From the NCBI GenBank assembly GCA_003173995.1, contig PRDT01000031.1, forward strand, positions 1-15,747: 15,747 nucleotides of DNA. Reading direction: 5' to 3'. The stretch comes from Candidatus Levyibacteriota bacterium. Lineage in GTDB: Bacteria > Patescibacteriota > Microgenomatia > Levybacterales > UBA12049. Within the stretch, counting starts at the first letter, position 1. Each line of letters begins with the position of its first letter. Position numbers and translations under genes: made by a program. Below, piece after piece: positions 8,020 to 14,260 of this stretch. Below the pieces are notes generated by a model. The model saw nothing but the letters and a program-made list of their open reading frames with translations, did no database searches and was not told where the DNA came from.

Positions 8020-8033
8020 ACTATTGATACAAT
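8005..8033 (+). promoter_or_regulatory. Promoter of the ATP synthase operon
   Basis: TTGAAG (8005-8010), a 17-nt spacer, and TACAAT (8028-8033) match the sigma70 consensus at four and five of six positions with ideal spacing. Initiation near 8040 would leave only about 8 nt before the atpB ATG at 8048, so the message would be nearly leaderless; no SD is present there. Confidence 0.55.
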
Positions 8034-8047
8034 ATACTTACATATCT

Positions 8048-8779
8048 ATGGCAGTGCTTGCACCAGAGACACTAATTCAAATTGGCGCTTTTCCTTTCAC
8101 CAATACGCTTTTGCATACCCTCATCGTAGACGGACTTATTATCACAGGACTTGTTGTGCTTAATAAAAATCTCAAGAAAATCCCAGGACTTTTTCAGAAT
8201 ATGGTCGAATATGCTGTTGATGGGCTCTATAGCCTTACCGAATCTATCTCTGGCAAAAATGCTTCCAAAATTTTCCCATGGTTTATGGGATTTTTTACTT
8301 TTATTCTTATTATCAATATCACGGCACTTTTCCCAGGGTTTGAGACCATTGGCTTTCATAAAGATGACGAATTCATCCCACTTCTTCGAAGCGCAACAAG
8401 TGATATCAATGTCACTATCGCTTTAGCTATTATCGCAACCATCGCAACACAAGTATTGGCTATCAAAACAGTTGGTATTAAAGGTCATTTAGCACGATAT
8501 TTCTCATGGAATCCTATTTTTCTTTTTGTTGGCATCTTAGAAATACTCTCGGTCTTCACAAATATCATCTCGCTTTCTTTCCGACTTTTTGGTAATATAT
8601 TTGCGGGAGAAGTGGTTTTATCAACGATTTCTCAGATTTTTGCATTTTTTCTCCCTCTTCCGTTTCTTGGACTTGAGATAATCGTTGCTTTGGTTCAGGC
8701 ACTGGTTTTTGCAATTTTAACGATGGGTTTTATGTCAATTCTTATGACACCGCATCATGCTGAAGGAGGTGAACATTAA
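8048..8779 (+). CDS. atpB: F1Fo ATP synthase subunit a
   Basis: Subunit a is the stator membrane protein that forms the two half-channels for the ion beside the c ring. The 243-residue protein has five or so hydrophobic helices. The essential arginine is R179 in SLSFRLFGNIFAGEVV, with E188 in the same helix and Q217 in ALVQALVFAILTMGFM, equivalent to the functional residues of other a subunits. ALFPGFET (93-100) and SDINVTIALA (118-127) are further family blocks. The reading frame extends upstream to a TTG at 8012, but MAVLAPE from the ATG at 8048 gives a normal N-terminus, and the frame upstream overlaps the predicted promoter. Its TAA overlaps the atpE ATG by one base. No atpI precedes it. 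Confidence 0.95.
   Translation: MAVLAPETLIQIGAFPFTNTLLHTLIVDGLIITGLVVLNKNLKKIPGLFQNMVEYAVDGLYSLTESISGKNASKIFPWFMGFFTFILIINITALFPGFETIGFHKDDEFIPLLRSATSDINVTIALAIIATIATQVLAIKTVGIKGHLARYFSWNPIFLFVGILEILSVFTNIISLSFRLFGNIFAGEVVLSTISQIFAFFLPLPFLGLEIIVALVQALVFAILTMGFMSILMTPHHAEGGEH
8763..8772 (+). promoter_or_regulatory. Very strong Shine-Dalgarno of atpE
   Basis: AAGGAGGTGA, a near-perfect anti-SD complement, sits in the last atpB codons with 6 nt between it and the atpE ATG (9 nt counted from the GG). It is the best ribosome site of the operon and suits the high copy number needed for the c subunit; most other atp genes here have weak or no SD. Confidence 0.8.
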
Positions 8780-8991
8780 TGTCAATTCTTTTCCACGTTA
8801 GTGGAGGTCTTATTATTGCTATCGGAGGTCTCGGCCCAGCTTTGGGTATTGGACTTATCGGTATGAAAGCAATGGAAGCAATCGGACGCAATCCAGAAGC
8901 ATCTGGACGAGTCTTGCCAGCGATGCTTATCGGCATGGCTTTTGCTGAAGCTATTGCTATTTACGCACTCATTTTGGCATTCGGAAAATAA
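8779..8991 (+). CDS. atpE: F1Fo ATP synthase subunit c
   Basis: Subunit c forms the rotating ring of Fo. The 70-residue hairpin has a glycine-rich first helix (GGLIIAIGGLGPALGIGLIG), the polar loop GRNPEA (36-41), and a second helix carrying the ion-binding E57 in GMAFAEAIAIY. Residues that complete the Na+ site in Na+-type rings are missing: Ile24 stands where Gln is expected, and Ala58 follows the Glu instead of Ser/Thr, although Tyr62 is kept. Coupling to protons is therefore the better prediction. No cleavable leader is seen. The gene overlaps the atpB stop by one base and is followed by an unusual 118-nt structured gap before atpF. Confidence 0.96.
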   Translation: MSILFHVSGGLIIAIGGLGPALGIGLIGMKAMEAIGRNPEASGRVLPAMLIGMAFAEAIAIYALILAFGK

Positions 8992-8998
8992 GACTTAC

Positions 8999-9076
8999 TG
9001 TCATTCCGAACTTGTTTCGGAATCTTTTGTCTGTATCTTTAGAGATACTTGCAACTGAAACAAGTTTGGGCTGATA
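8999..9076 (+). repeat. Imperfect palindromic element between atpE and atpF
   Basis: The left arm 8999-9020 and right arm 9055-9076 are complementary at 21 of 22 positions if G-U pairs are allowed, with a perfect core AACTTGTTTC (9009-9018) / GAAACAAGTT (9057-9066). The only mismatch is 9004/9071. Between the arms is another perfect stem GTATCT (9033-9038) / AGATAC (9043-9048) with a TTAG loop. The left arm is also self-palindromic (9003-9023). The layout resembles REP- or MITE-like intergenic palindromes, but I cannot test for other copies in the genome. It is the only sizeable non-coding insertion in an otherwise tightly packed operon. Confidence 0.7.
9003..9028 (+). terminator. Terminator-like hairpin after atpE (possible attenuator)
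   Basis: ATTCCGAA (9003-9010), a 5-nt loop, and TTCGGAAT (9016-9023) form a perfect 8-bp stem followed by CTTTT. The U-tract is short, so it would at most attenuate transcription into atpF. It is mutually exclusive with the longer 8999-9076 pairing. A partial stop here could raise atpB and atpE transcript relative to the distal genes; this is inference. Confidence 0.4.
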
Positions 9077-9092
9077 ACACCTACAAGTGTTA
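9075..9092 (+). repeat. Small hairpin upstream of atpF
   Basis: TAACAC (9075-9080) and GTGTTA (9087-9092) form a perfect 6-bp stem with a CTACAA loop, 17 nt before the atpF ATG. It abuts the large palindrome and shares its last two bases. No SD lies between it and the ATG. Confidence 0.4.
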
Positions 9093-9109
9093 ACGGTTAC
9101 ATAAAATAT

Positions 9110-9607
9110 ATGCAAGATTTAATAAATAATTTTGGAATTAATGGATTTTTGTTGGCAGCACAAATTGTCAACTTCCTTATTATTCTGTATTTGCTCAAGA
9201 GATTTGCTTTTGGTCCTATTTTGAAATTGTTACAAGAAAGAAAAGCAAAGATTGCAGAAAGTCTCAAAAATGCTGAAGAGACAGAAAAGCTTCTTGCAGA
9301 GACAGAAGAAAAGGAAAAGGAAATTCTTAAAAAGGCTCAAGCCCAGGCTCAAGAATTTTTGACTGATGCCAAAAAGCAAGCAAGCGAAATTCATGAAGCT
9401 GCAGAGGCCTCTGCAAAAGTCACTGTTGAGAAAATGATTGCTGATGCAAATAAAAAGATTTCTCTCTCAACTGATGAAGCAGAAAAAGAGCTTGAGAAAA
9501 AGATTACAACAATTGCTATTGGTATTTTGGAGAAGTCACTTAAAGGAATGCTTGATGAAAAAGATCAACAAAAAGTCGTAGAGCGTGCAATGAAGGATTT
9601 ACACTAA
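9110..9607 (+). CDS. atpF: F1Fo ATP synthase subunit b
   Basis: Subunit b is the peripheral stalk, anchored in the membrane and reaching to the top of F1 through delta. The 165-residue protein has one N-terminal membrane segment (about 10-30, FLLAAQIVNFLIILYLLKRF), then FGPILKLLQERKAKI, the family's junction motif, and a long charged coiled coil to about residue 140 rich in E, K, A and Q. There is one b gene only, so a homodimer is expected. The ATG is preceded by AAAATAT and no SD, the same context as atpD. It lies 118 nt downstream of atpE across the palindromic element; atpH begins 1 nt after its stop. Confidence 0.93.
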   Translation: MQDLINNFGINGFLLAAQIVNFLIILYLLKRFAFGPILKLLQERKAKIAESLKNAEETEKLLAETEEKEKEILKKAQAQAQEFLTDAKKQASEIHEAAEASAKVTVEKMIADANKKISLSTDEAEKELEKKITTIAIGILEKSLKGMLDEKDQQKVVERAMKDLH

Positions 9608-9608
9608 T

Positions 9609-9959
9609 ATGACGCAAAAGGATATTAAGGCATTAGTTGTAGCAAGTTATAAGAAAGACCAACTCAATGAGTCTGCGATTGCACGAATTGCAAAAGTTTT
9701 GAGCAGAAAAGATTTGAAGGCGTATATTCGAGCACTCAAATTAGAAGAGAAAAAACGAAAAATTTATATTGCCTTACCAAGTAAGAGCGTATATAATACA
9801 AGTAAGAAATCTCTTGAAAAGATATTTAAGGATAAGGAACTCGTTTTTCAAGAAGATCCAACTCTGCTCCTGGGATTAAAGCTCGTAGACAATGATACTG
9901 TCTATGATATGAGTTTGAAGAATAGGTTACAAACAATACAACGAGGAGTGAGTGAATAA
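9609..9959 (+). CDS. atpH: F1Fo ATP synthase subunit delta, short form
   Basis: Delta links the b stalk to the alpha/beta head. Its position between b and alpha and its C-terminal block identify it: DPTLLLGLKLVDNDTVYDMSLKNRL matches the delta C-terminal pattern (positions 83-107; the core reads LLLGLKLVDNDTVYDMSL). At 116 residues it is much shorter than the usual 170-180. About 55 residues precede the first strand (KIYIALPS, 51-58), too few for the canonical six-helix N-terminal bundle that holds the alpha N-termini. The frame is intact, with the upstream stop of atpF 1 nt away, so this is a native short form rather than a frameshift. AAGGA at 9593-9597 may serve as the SD. Confidence 0.8.
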   Translation: MTQKDIKALVVASYKKDQLNESAIARIAKVLSRKDLKAYIRALKLEEKKRKIYIALPSKSVYNTSKKSLEKIFKDKELVFQEDPTLLLGLKLVDNDTVYDMSLKNRLQTIQRGVSE

Positions 9960-9962
9960 GTT

Positions 9963-11507
9963 ATGAACGGCGACGATATTATTAAAAAATTAGAACAAAA
10001 TTTAATGCACATTGATACCAGTGCCAAAGCACAAAATGTTGGCGTTGTTGAGCAGGTCGGAGATAGTATCATCGTTGCATCAGGTCTTTCCAAAGCTGTC
10101 ATGGGAGAAGAAGTTGCTTTTGAAGACGGCACTCCTGGACTTATCCTCAATTTAGATGAAGATTCTGTCTCTATCGTTCTTCTCGGTGCATCAAGTGCTA
10201 TTAAAGAAGGCTCAACAGTTAAGACCACAGGAAAAATTCTGACAGTCATGGCATCAGAAGAACTTCTTGGCAGAGTCATCAATCCAGTTGGTGTCCCACT
10301 TGATGGACAAGCAGGAGTAAAAAAAGGCAAAGCAATGCCACTTGAGAAAATCGCTCCTGGCGTTATTACTCGTCAACCTGTTGATACTCCTTTAAAGACT
10401 GGTATTAAAGTTATTGACTCTATTATCCCAGTTGGGCGAGGACAAAGAGAGCTTATTATTGGAGACCGTGGTCTTGGTAAGACAGCTGTTGCAATTGATA
10501 CCATTATTAATCAAAAAGAAGGTAATGAAAGAGCAGCAAAAGATAAGTCTGGCAAATTAAAACGAGTTATTTGTATTTATGTTGCTATTGGTCAGAAGAA
10601 TTCTACCGTTGCACAAGTTGTTGAGAAGCTTAGAGAGACAGGTGCGCTTGAATACACCATTATTGTTGCAGCAAATGCATCAGACCAAGTATCTCTCCAG
10701 TACATGGCACCATATGCAGGCGTTGCAATTGGCGAATACTTTATGGAAAAAGGCGAAGATGTGCTTGTTGTCTATGACGATTTGACCAAGCATGCATGGG
10801 CATACCGACAAATTTGTTTGGTCCTCAAAAGACCAGCAGGACGTGAGGCTTACCCAGGAGATGTTTTCTACATTCACAGTAGACTTCTTGAAAGAGCAGC
10901 TAAATTAAATCCAGACTTTGGTGGCGGATCTATCACCGCTCTTCCAATTATTGAAACCCAAGCAGACGATATTTCAGCATACATTCCAACCAACGTCATC
11001 TCCATTACTGATGGACAGATTTTCTTAAAGAGTGATTTGTTTAATTCAGGTATAAGGCCAGCTGTTGATGTCGGACTTTCCGTCTCAAGAGTTGGAGGAG
11101 CAGCACAAACTGGTGCCATGAAAGCAGTTGCAGGTGGAGTCAAGCTTGCACATGCACAATTTAGAGAGCTTCAAGTCTTTGCACAATTTGGATCAGAATT
11201 AGATGCAGCAACACTTGCACAACTTGAAAGAGGTAAAAGAGTCAATGAGGTCTTCAAACAGCCTCAATATTCACCTCTTCCAGAGGCATTCGAAATTCTC
11301 TCTATATGGGCAGTTACCAATGGCTTTATGGATGATGTCAAAGTAGAAGATATTACTCGATTTGAAAGAGAATATCATGATTATGTCAAAGCTCATGACA
11401 AGAAGCTTATTGAAACTCTTAATTCAGGTGCAAAAGTAACTCCAGAGACAGTAGAAAATCTCAAAAAAGTCACAACAGCTTTCAAAAAAGTCTTTAGTGC
11501 AAAATAA
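9963..11507 (+). CDS. atpA: F1 ATP synthase subunit alpha
   Basis: Alpha alternates with beta in the F1 hexamer and carries the non-catalytic nucleotide sites. The 514-residue protein has the full beta-barrel, nucleotide-binding and C-terminal helical domains. Landmarks are the P-loop GDRGLGKT (167-174), CIYVAIGQKNST (204-215), VVYDDLTKHAWAYRQ (269-283), ALPIIETQADDISAYIPTN (326-344), and the arginine finger R376 in SVSRVGGAAQ. The P-loop differs from the very common GDRQTGKT, and about ten extra charged residues (around 187-200) lie between the P-loop helix and the next strand. The start is 3 nt after atpH; GAGGAG at 9943-9948 is a rather distant SD. Confidence 0.97.
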   Translation: MNGDDIIKKLEQNLMHIDTSAKAQNVGVVEQVGDSIIVASGLSKAVMGEEVAFEDGTPGLILNLDEDSVSIVLLGASSAIKEGSTVKTTGKILTVMASEELLGRVINPVGVPLDGQAGVKKGKAMPLEKIAPGVITRQPVDTPLKTGIKVIDSIIPVGRGQRELIIGDRGLGKTAVAIDTIINQKEGNERAAKDKSGKLKRVICIYVAIGQKNSTVAQVVEKLRETGALEYTIIVAANASDQVSLQYMAPYAGVAIGEYFMEKGEDVLVVYDDLTKHAWAYRQICLVLKRPAGREAYPGDVFYIHSRLLERAAKLNPDFGGGSITALPIIETQADDISAYIPTNVISITDGQIFLKSDLFNSGIRPAVDVGLSVSRVGGAAQTGAMKAVAGGVKLAHAQFRELQVFAQFGSELDAATLAQLERGKRVNEVFKQPQYSPLPEAFEILSIWAVTNGFMDDVKVEDITRFEREYHDYVKAHDKKLIETLNSGAKVTPETVENLKKVTTAFKKVFSAK

Positions 11508-11509
11508 GT

Positions 11510-12364
11510 ATGGCAACCACACTTGACCTTCGCCGAAGAATTCGATCAGCACAAAATATTTCAAAGACAACTCGTGCAATGCAAATGATTGCGGCAAGTA
11601 AACTTCGTCGTGCACAAGAAGCAGCAGTTGCTTCCAGGCCTTACGTTACTGAACTTATGGCGCTTTCCAAAAGTCTTGCACCAAAAGATGCAAAAGCAGA
11701 TACACTTCATCCATACATGGTCAGTAAAAAGGCGACTGGAAAAACTTTGTATGTCTTTATTGGTCCTGACAAAGGGCTTTGCGGCGGACTTATCACTAAT
11801 TTGATAAGGGAGCTTCTCAAAGTCAGACATGAGAATGCTTCATTTGTAACAGTCGGAAAGAAATTAGAAAATGTAGGCGCATCCACCAAAAATCTTATTG
11901 CAAGTTTCCCTTTTGGAACTACCCTTCCAAAATTTGGCCAAGTACTTCCAATTGTTGATATTATCAACGAACAATTCTTGGGTGGTAAAGTAGACACTGT
12001 CAAAATAATTTCAACAAAATTCCAAAGTGTTTTTTCTCAGACGCCACAACTTATTGATCTTTTGCCTGTCAAACTTGAAACCTCAGAAGACATAAAAGAA
12101 TTAGATGTCCTTTTTGAGCCATCAAAAGAAGCCCTTCTTCCAGCTTTGCTGAAAAGATATTTGGAAATGACCGTCTATCAATCATTTTTGGAAAGTTACG
12201 CATCATACAATGCTGCACAAATGATAGCAATGCAAAATGCTACCAACAATGCAAAAGATATTGTAAACGAGCTGCAACTTTTATATAATAAGGCTAGACA
12301 AGAGAAGATTACAAAAGAGATTTTAGATATTTCCTCAGCATCGGTTGCACTCGGTAGTTTATAA
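11510..12364 (+). CDS. atpG: F1 ATP synthase subunit gamma
   Basis: Gamma is the central rotor shaft that turns inside alpha3beta3. The 284-residue protein begins with the family's N-terminal helix (LRRRIRSAQNISKTTRAMQM, then IAASKLRRAQ), carries the GPDKGLCGGL core motif (85-94), and ends with the long C-terminal helix that has AMQNATNNAKDIV, LLYNKARQEKITKEI and SSASVAL. These two helices form the coiled coil in the head. Length and domain order are normal. The ATG is 2 nt after the alpha stop; no SD is seen, so initiation is probably coupled to alpha. Confidence 0.96.
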   Translation: MATTLDLRRRIRSAQNISKTTRAMQMIAASKLRRAQEAAVASRPYVTELMALSKSLAPKDAKADTLHPYMVSKKATGKTLYVFIGPDKGLCGGLITNLIRELLKVRHENASFVTVGKKLENVGASTKNLIASFPFGTTLPKFGQVLPIVDIINEQFLGGKVDTVKIISTKFQSVFSQTPQLIDLLPVKLETSEDIKELDVLFEPSKEALLPALLKRYLEMTVYQSFLESYASYNAAQMIAMQNATNNAKDIVNELQLLYNKARQEKITKEILDISSASVALGSL

Positions 12365-12370
12365 AAATAT

Positions 12371-13783
12371 ATGGCAACAAAAAATAAAGGTATTATTATT
12401 AAAATTCAAGGACCAGTTGTTGATGTGCGATTTGAAGGCGATGTTCCAGCTATTAATGAAGCACTTGAAGTTGCACTTCCTAACAAGCAAAAGCTTACCC
12501 TTGAAGTTGCATTTGAAATTGGTGCACACGAAGTAAAGACACTTGCTCTCGGAACTACAGATGGACTTTCACGCGGCATGGAAGTCGAACGAACAAATGC
12601 AGCTATTAAAGTTCCAGTTGGTAACGAGACTTTAGGCAGAATCTTTAACGTCCTTGGTGAAGTTATTGACGGCGGAAAGGAATTATCAGCAAAAGTAGAG
12701 ACTTCCCCAATTCACAAAAAAGCTCCAGCACTCACCGACCAGACAACAAAACCACTTATTCTTGAGACCGGTATTAAAGTTATTGACCTTGTTGCTCCAT
12801 TTACCAAAGGAGGTAAAATTGCTATTTTCGGCGGCGCTGGCGTTGGTAAGACCGTTGTTATTAAAGAATTGATTCGTAACATTGCAGCAGAGCACAAGGG
12901 CCATGCTGTTTTTGCTGGCGTAGGTGAGCGAACACGTGAAGGAAATGACCTCTGGCTTGAAATGAAAGAAGCTGGAGTTATGGACAAGACCGTTATGGTA
13001 TACGGACAAATGAACGAGCCACCAGCTAACCGTATGCGAGTTGGACTGACTGCACTTACCATGGCAGAATATTTCCGAGACGAAAAGCATGAAGACGTTT
13101 TGCTTTTTATTGATAACATTTTCCGATTTGCACAGGCTGGTTCTGAAGTGTCAGCACTTCTTGGCCGCATGCCATCCGCTGTAGGATACCAACCAACACT
13201 TGCATCAGAAGTTGGACAACTTGAAGAAAGAATTACTTCTACCAAAGATGGATCTATCACATCAGTCCAGGCCGTGTATGTGCCAGCTGATGATTACACC
13301 GATCCAGCACCAGCAACCATTTTCTCTCACTTGGACGCAACAGTTACACTTGACCGAGGACTCGCATCACAAGGTCTTTTCCCAGCTGTTGACCCACTTA
13401 CCTCTTCTTCACGTATTCTTGATCCCAATATTGTTGGCCGCGATCATTATGAAGTCGCTCGAGGCGTCCAGAAAGTACTCCAGAGATACAAAGATTTACA
13501 AGACATCATCGCTATTTTGGGTATGGACGAATTGTCAGCAGAAGACAAGCAGACAGTGTACCGAGCCCGAAAGATCCAAAGATTCTTGACTCAGCCAATG
13601 TATGTTGCTGAAATCTTCGGAGGTCCTCCAGGAAGATATGTAAAGATTGAAGACAATATCCGAGGCTTTAAAGAAATTCTTGAAGGAAAGCATGACGACC
13701 TCCCAGAGCAAGCATTCTATCTTGCTGGTACTATTGAAGATGTTATTGAGAAAGCAAAAGAATTAAAGAAGCAGGCGAAATAA
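12371..13783 (+). CDS. atpD: F1 ATP synthase subunit beta (catalytic)
   Basis: Beta holds the catalytic ATP sites. All key residues are present in the 470-residue protein: P-loop GGAGVGKT with K160 and T161, catalytic E186 and R187 in GERTREGNDL, Walker B aspartate D248 in LLFIDNIFRF, and the adenine-site region VGYQPTLASEVG (271-282). The C-terminal lever loop reads DELSAED (386-392) in place of DELSEED. No truncation is seen. The start is 6 nt after atpG with no SD; the sequence before the ATG is TATAAAAATAT, which includes a -10-like TATAAA, though no -35 fits. Confidence 0.98.
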   Translation: MATKNKGIIIKIQGPVVDVRFEGDVPAINEALEVALPNKQKLTLEVAFEIGAHEVKTLALGTTDGLSRGMEVERTNAAIKVPVGNETLGRIFNVLGEVIDGGKELSAKVETSPIHKKAPALTDQTTKPLILETGIKVIDLVAPFTKGGKIAIFGGAGVGKTVVIKELIRNIAAEHKGHAVFAGVGERTREGNDLWLEMKEAGVMDKTVMVYGQMNEPPANRMRVGLTALTMAEYFRDEKHEDVLLFIDNIFRFAQAGSEVSALLGRMPSAVGYQPTLASEVGQLEERITSTKDGSITSVQAVYVPADDYTDPAPATIFSHLDATVTLDRGLASQGLFPAVDPLTSSSRILDPNIVGRDHYEVARGVQKVLQRYKDLQDIIAILGMDELSAEDKQTVYRARKIQRFLTQPMYVAEIFGGPPGRYVKIEDNIRGFKEILEGKHDDLPEQAFYLAGTIEDVIEKAKELKKQAK

Positions 13784-13784
13784 T

Positions 13785-14192
13785 ATGCTCCATGTACAAG
13801 TCGTTACCCCAGAAAAAACTCTCGTAGACACAGAAGCAGATGAGATAATTGTTCCAACCTCAACTGGCGAACTTGCTATTCTTCCTCAACACGTTGCGCT
13901 GGTTACTGAAGTTGCACCGGGAGTACTGACTATCAAGACAAAAGGCAAAGAAGAAACCATGGCTATTGATGGTGGATTTGTCCAAGTGACAGACAGCTTA
14001 GTCCGCATTCTTGCTGACTATGCAGTCACAGGCAGTGACATTTCAGCTACCAAAGCACAAGAAGCAAAAGACAGAGCAGAGAAGGCAATGAAAGAAAAGA
14101 AGAATGATGTTGAATTTGCAGAAGCACAAGCAGAATTTAGAAAAGCGATATTGGAACTCAAACTCGCCGGCCGCATCAAAAGACACAATTAA
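13785..14192 (+). CDS. atpC: F1 ATP synthase subunit epsilon
   Basis: Epsilon caps the rotor foot and can inhibit ATP hydrolysis through its C-terminal helices. The 135-residue protein has the N-terminal beta-sandwich with VVTPEKTLVDTEADEIIVPT and STGELAILPQHVALVTEVAPG, followed by IDGGFVQV (61-68), and two complete C-terminal helices from about residue 88 (SATKAQEAKDRAEKAMKEK and a second helix to the end). The regulatory helices are therefore present, unlike in some short epsilons. It begins 1 nt after the beta stop (TAAT-ATG) and is the last gene of the operon. No clear intrinsic terminator follows. Confidence 0.95.
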   Translation: MLHVQVVTPEKTLVDTEADEIIVPTSTGELAILPQHVALVTEVAPGVLTIKTKGKEETMAIDGGFVQVTDSLVRILADYAVTGSDISATKAQEAKDRAEKAMKEKKNDVEFAEAQAEFRKAILELKLAGRIKRHN

Positions 14193-14224
14193 TCAGCCAC
14201 AAAGTTAGCACTCTCCTTATCCCC

Positions 14225-14254
14225 TTGACAACCCTATCTTGCAAAGAGCATAAT
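14225..14254 (+). promoter_or_regulatory. Near-consensus promoter of a leaderless membrane-protein gene
   Basis: A perfect TTGACA (14225-14230) is followed after 18 nt by CATAAT (14249-14254), five of six to consensus. Only 6 nt separate the -10 box from the ATG at 14261, so initiation should fall on the start codon. This is the strongest promoter in the window, and it argues against a TTG start at 14225, which would be the -35 box itself. Confidence 0.65.
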
Positions 14255-14260
14255 TCTGTC

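Noticed and set aside
8012..8047. TTG start extending atpB by 12 residues
   Set aside because: The extension overlaps the predicted -10 box, and MAVLAPE from 8048 is a normal subunit a N-terminus.
8779..8991. Na+-coupled c ring
   Set aside because: The Gln and Ser/Thr ligands of Na+ c rings are replaced by Ile24 and Ala58; only the Tyr remains.
9902..10330. Minus-strand open frame opposite atpH/atpA
   Set aside because: Shadow of atpA: Ser/Pro/Thr-rich composition and no start signal or family resemblance.
12712..13260. Long minus-strand open frame opposite atpD
   Set aside because: It lies wholly inside a highly conserved beta-subunit gene, shows no recognisable domain and reflects codon bias of the sense gene.
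14193..14224. Intrinsic terminator of the atp operon after atpC
   Set aside because: I find no stable stem followed by a T-run; the region holds a CIRCE-like half site and the next promoter instead.
14225..14260. TTG start of the membrane protein, adding 12 residues
   Set aside because: The TTG is part of a perfect TTGACA -35 box with a fitting -10; the ATG at 14261 is better.
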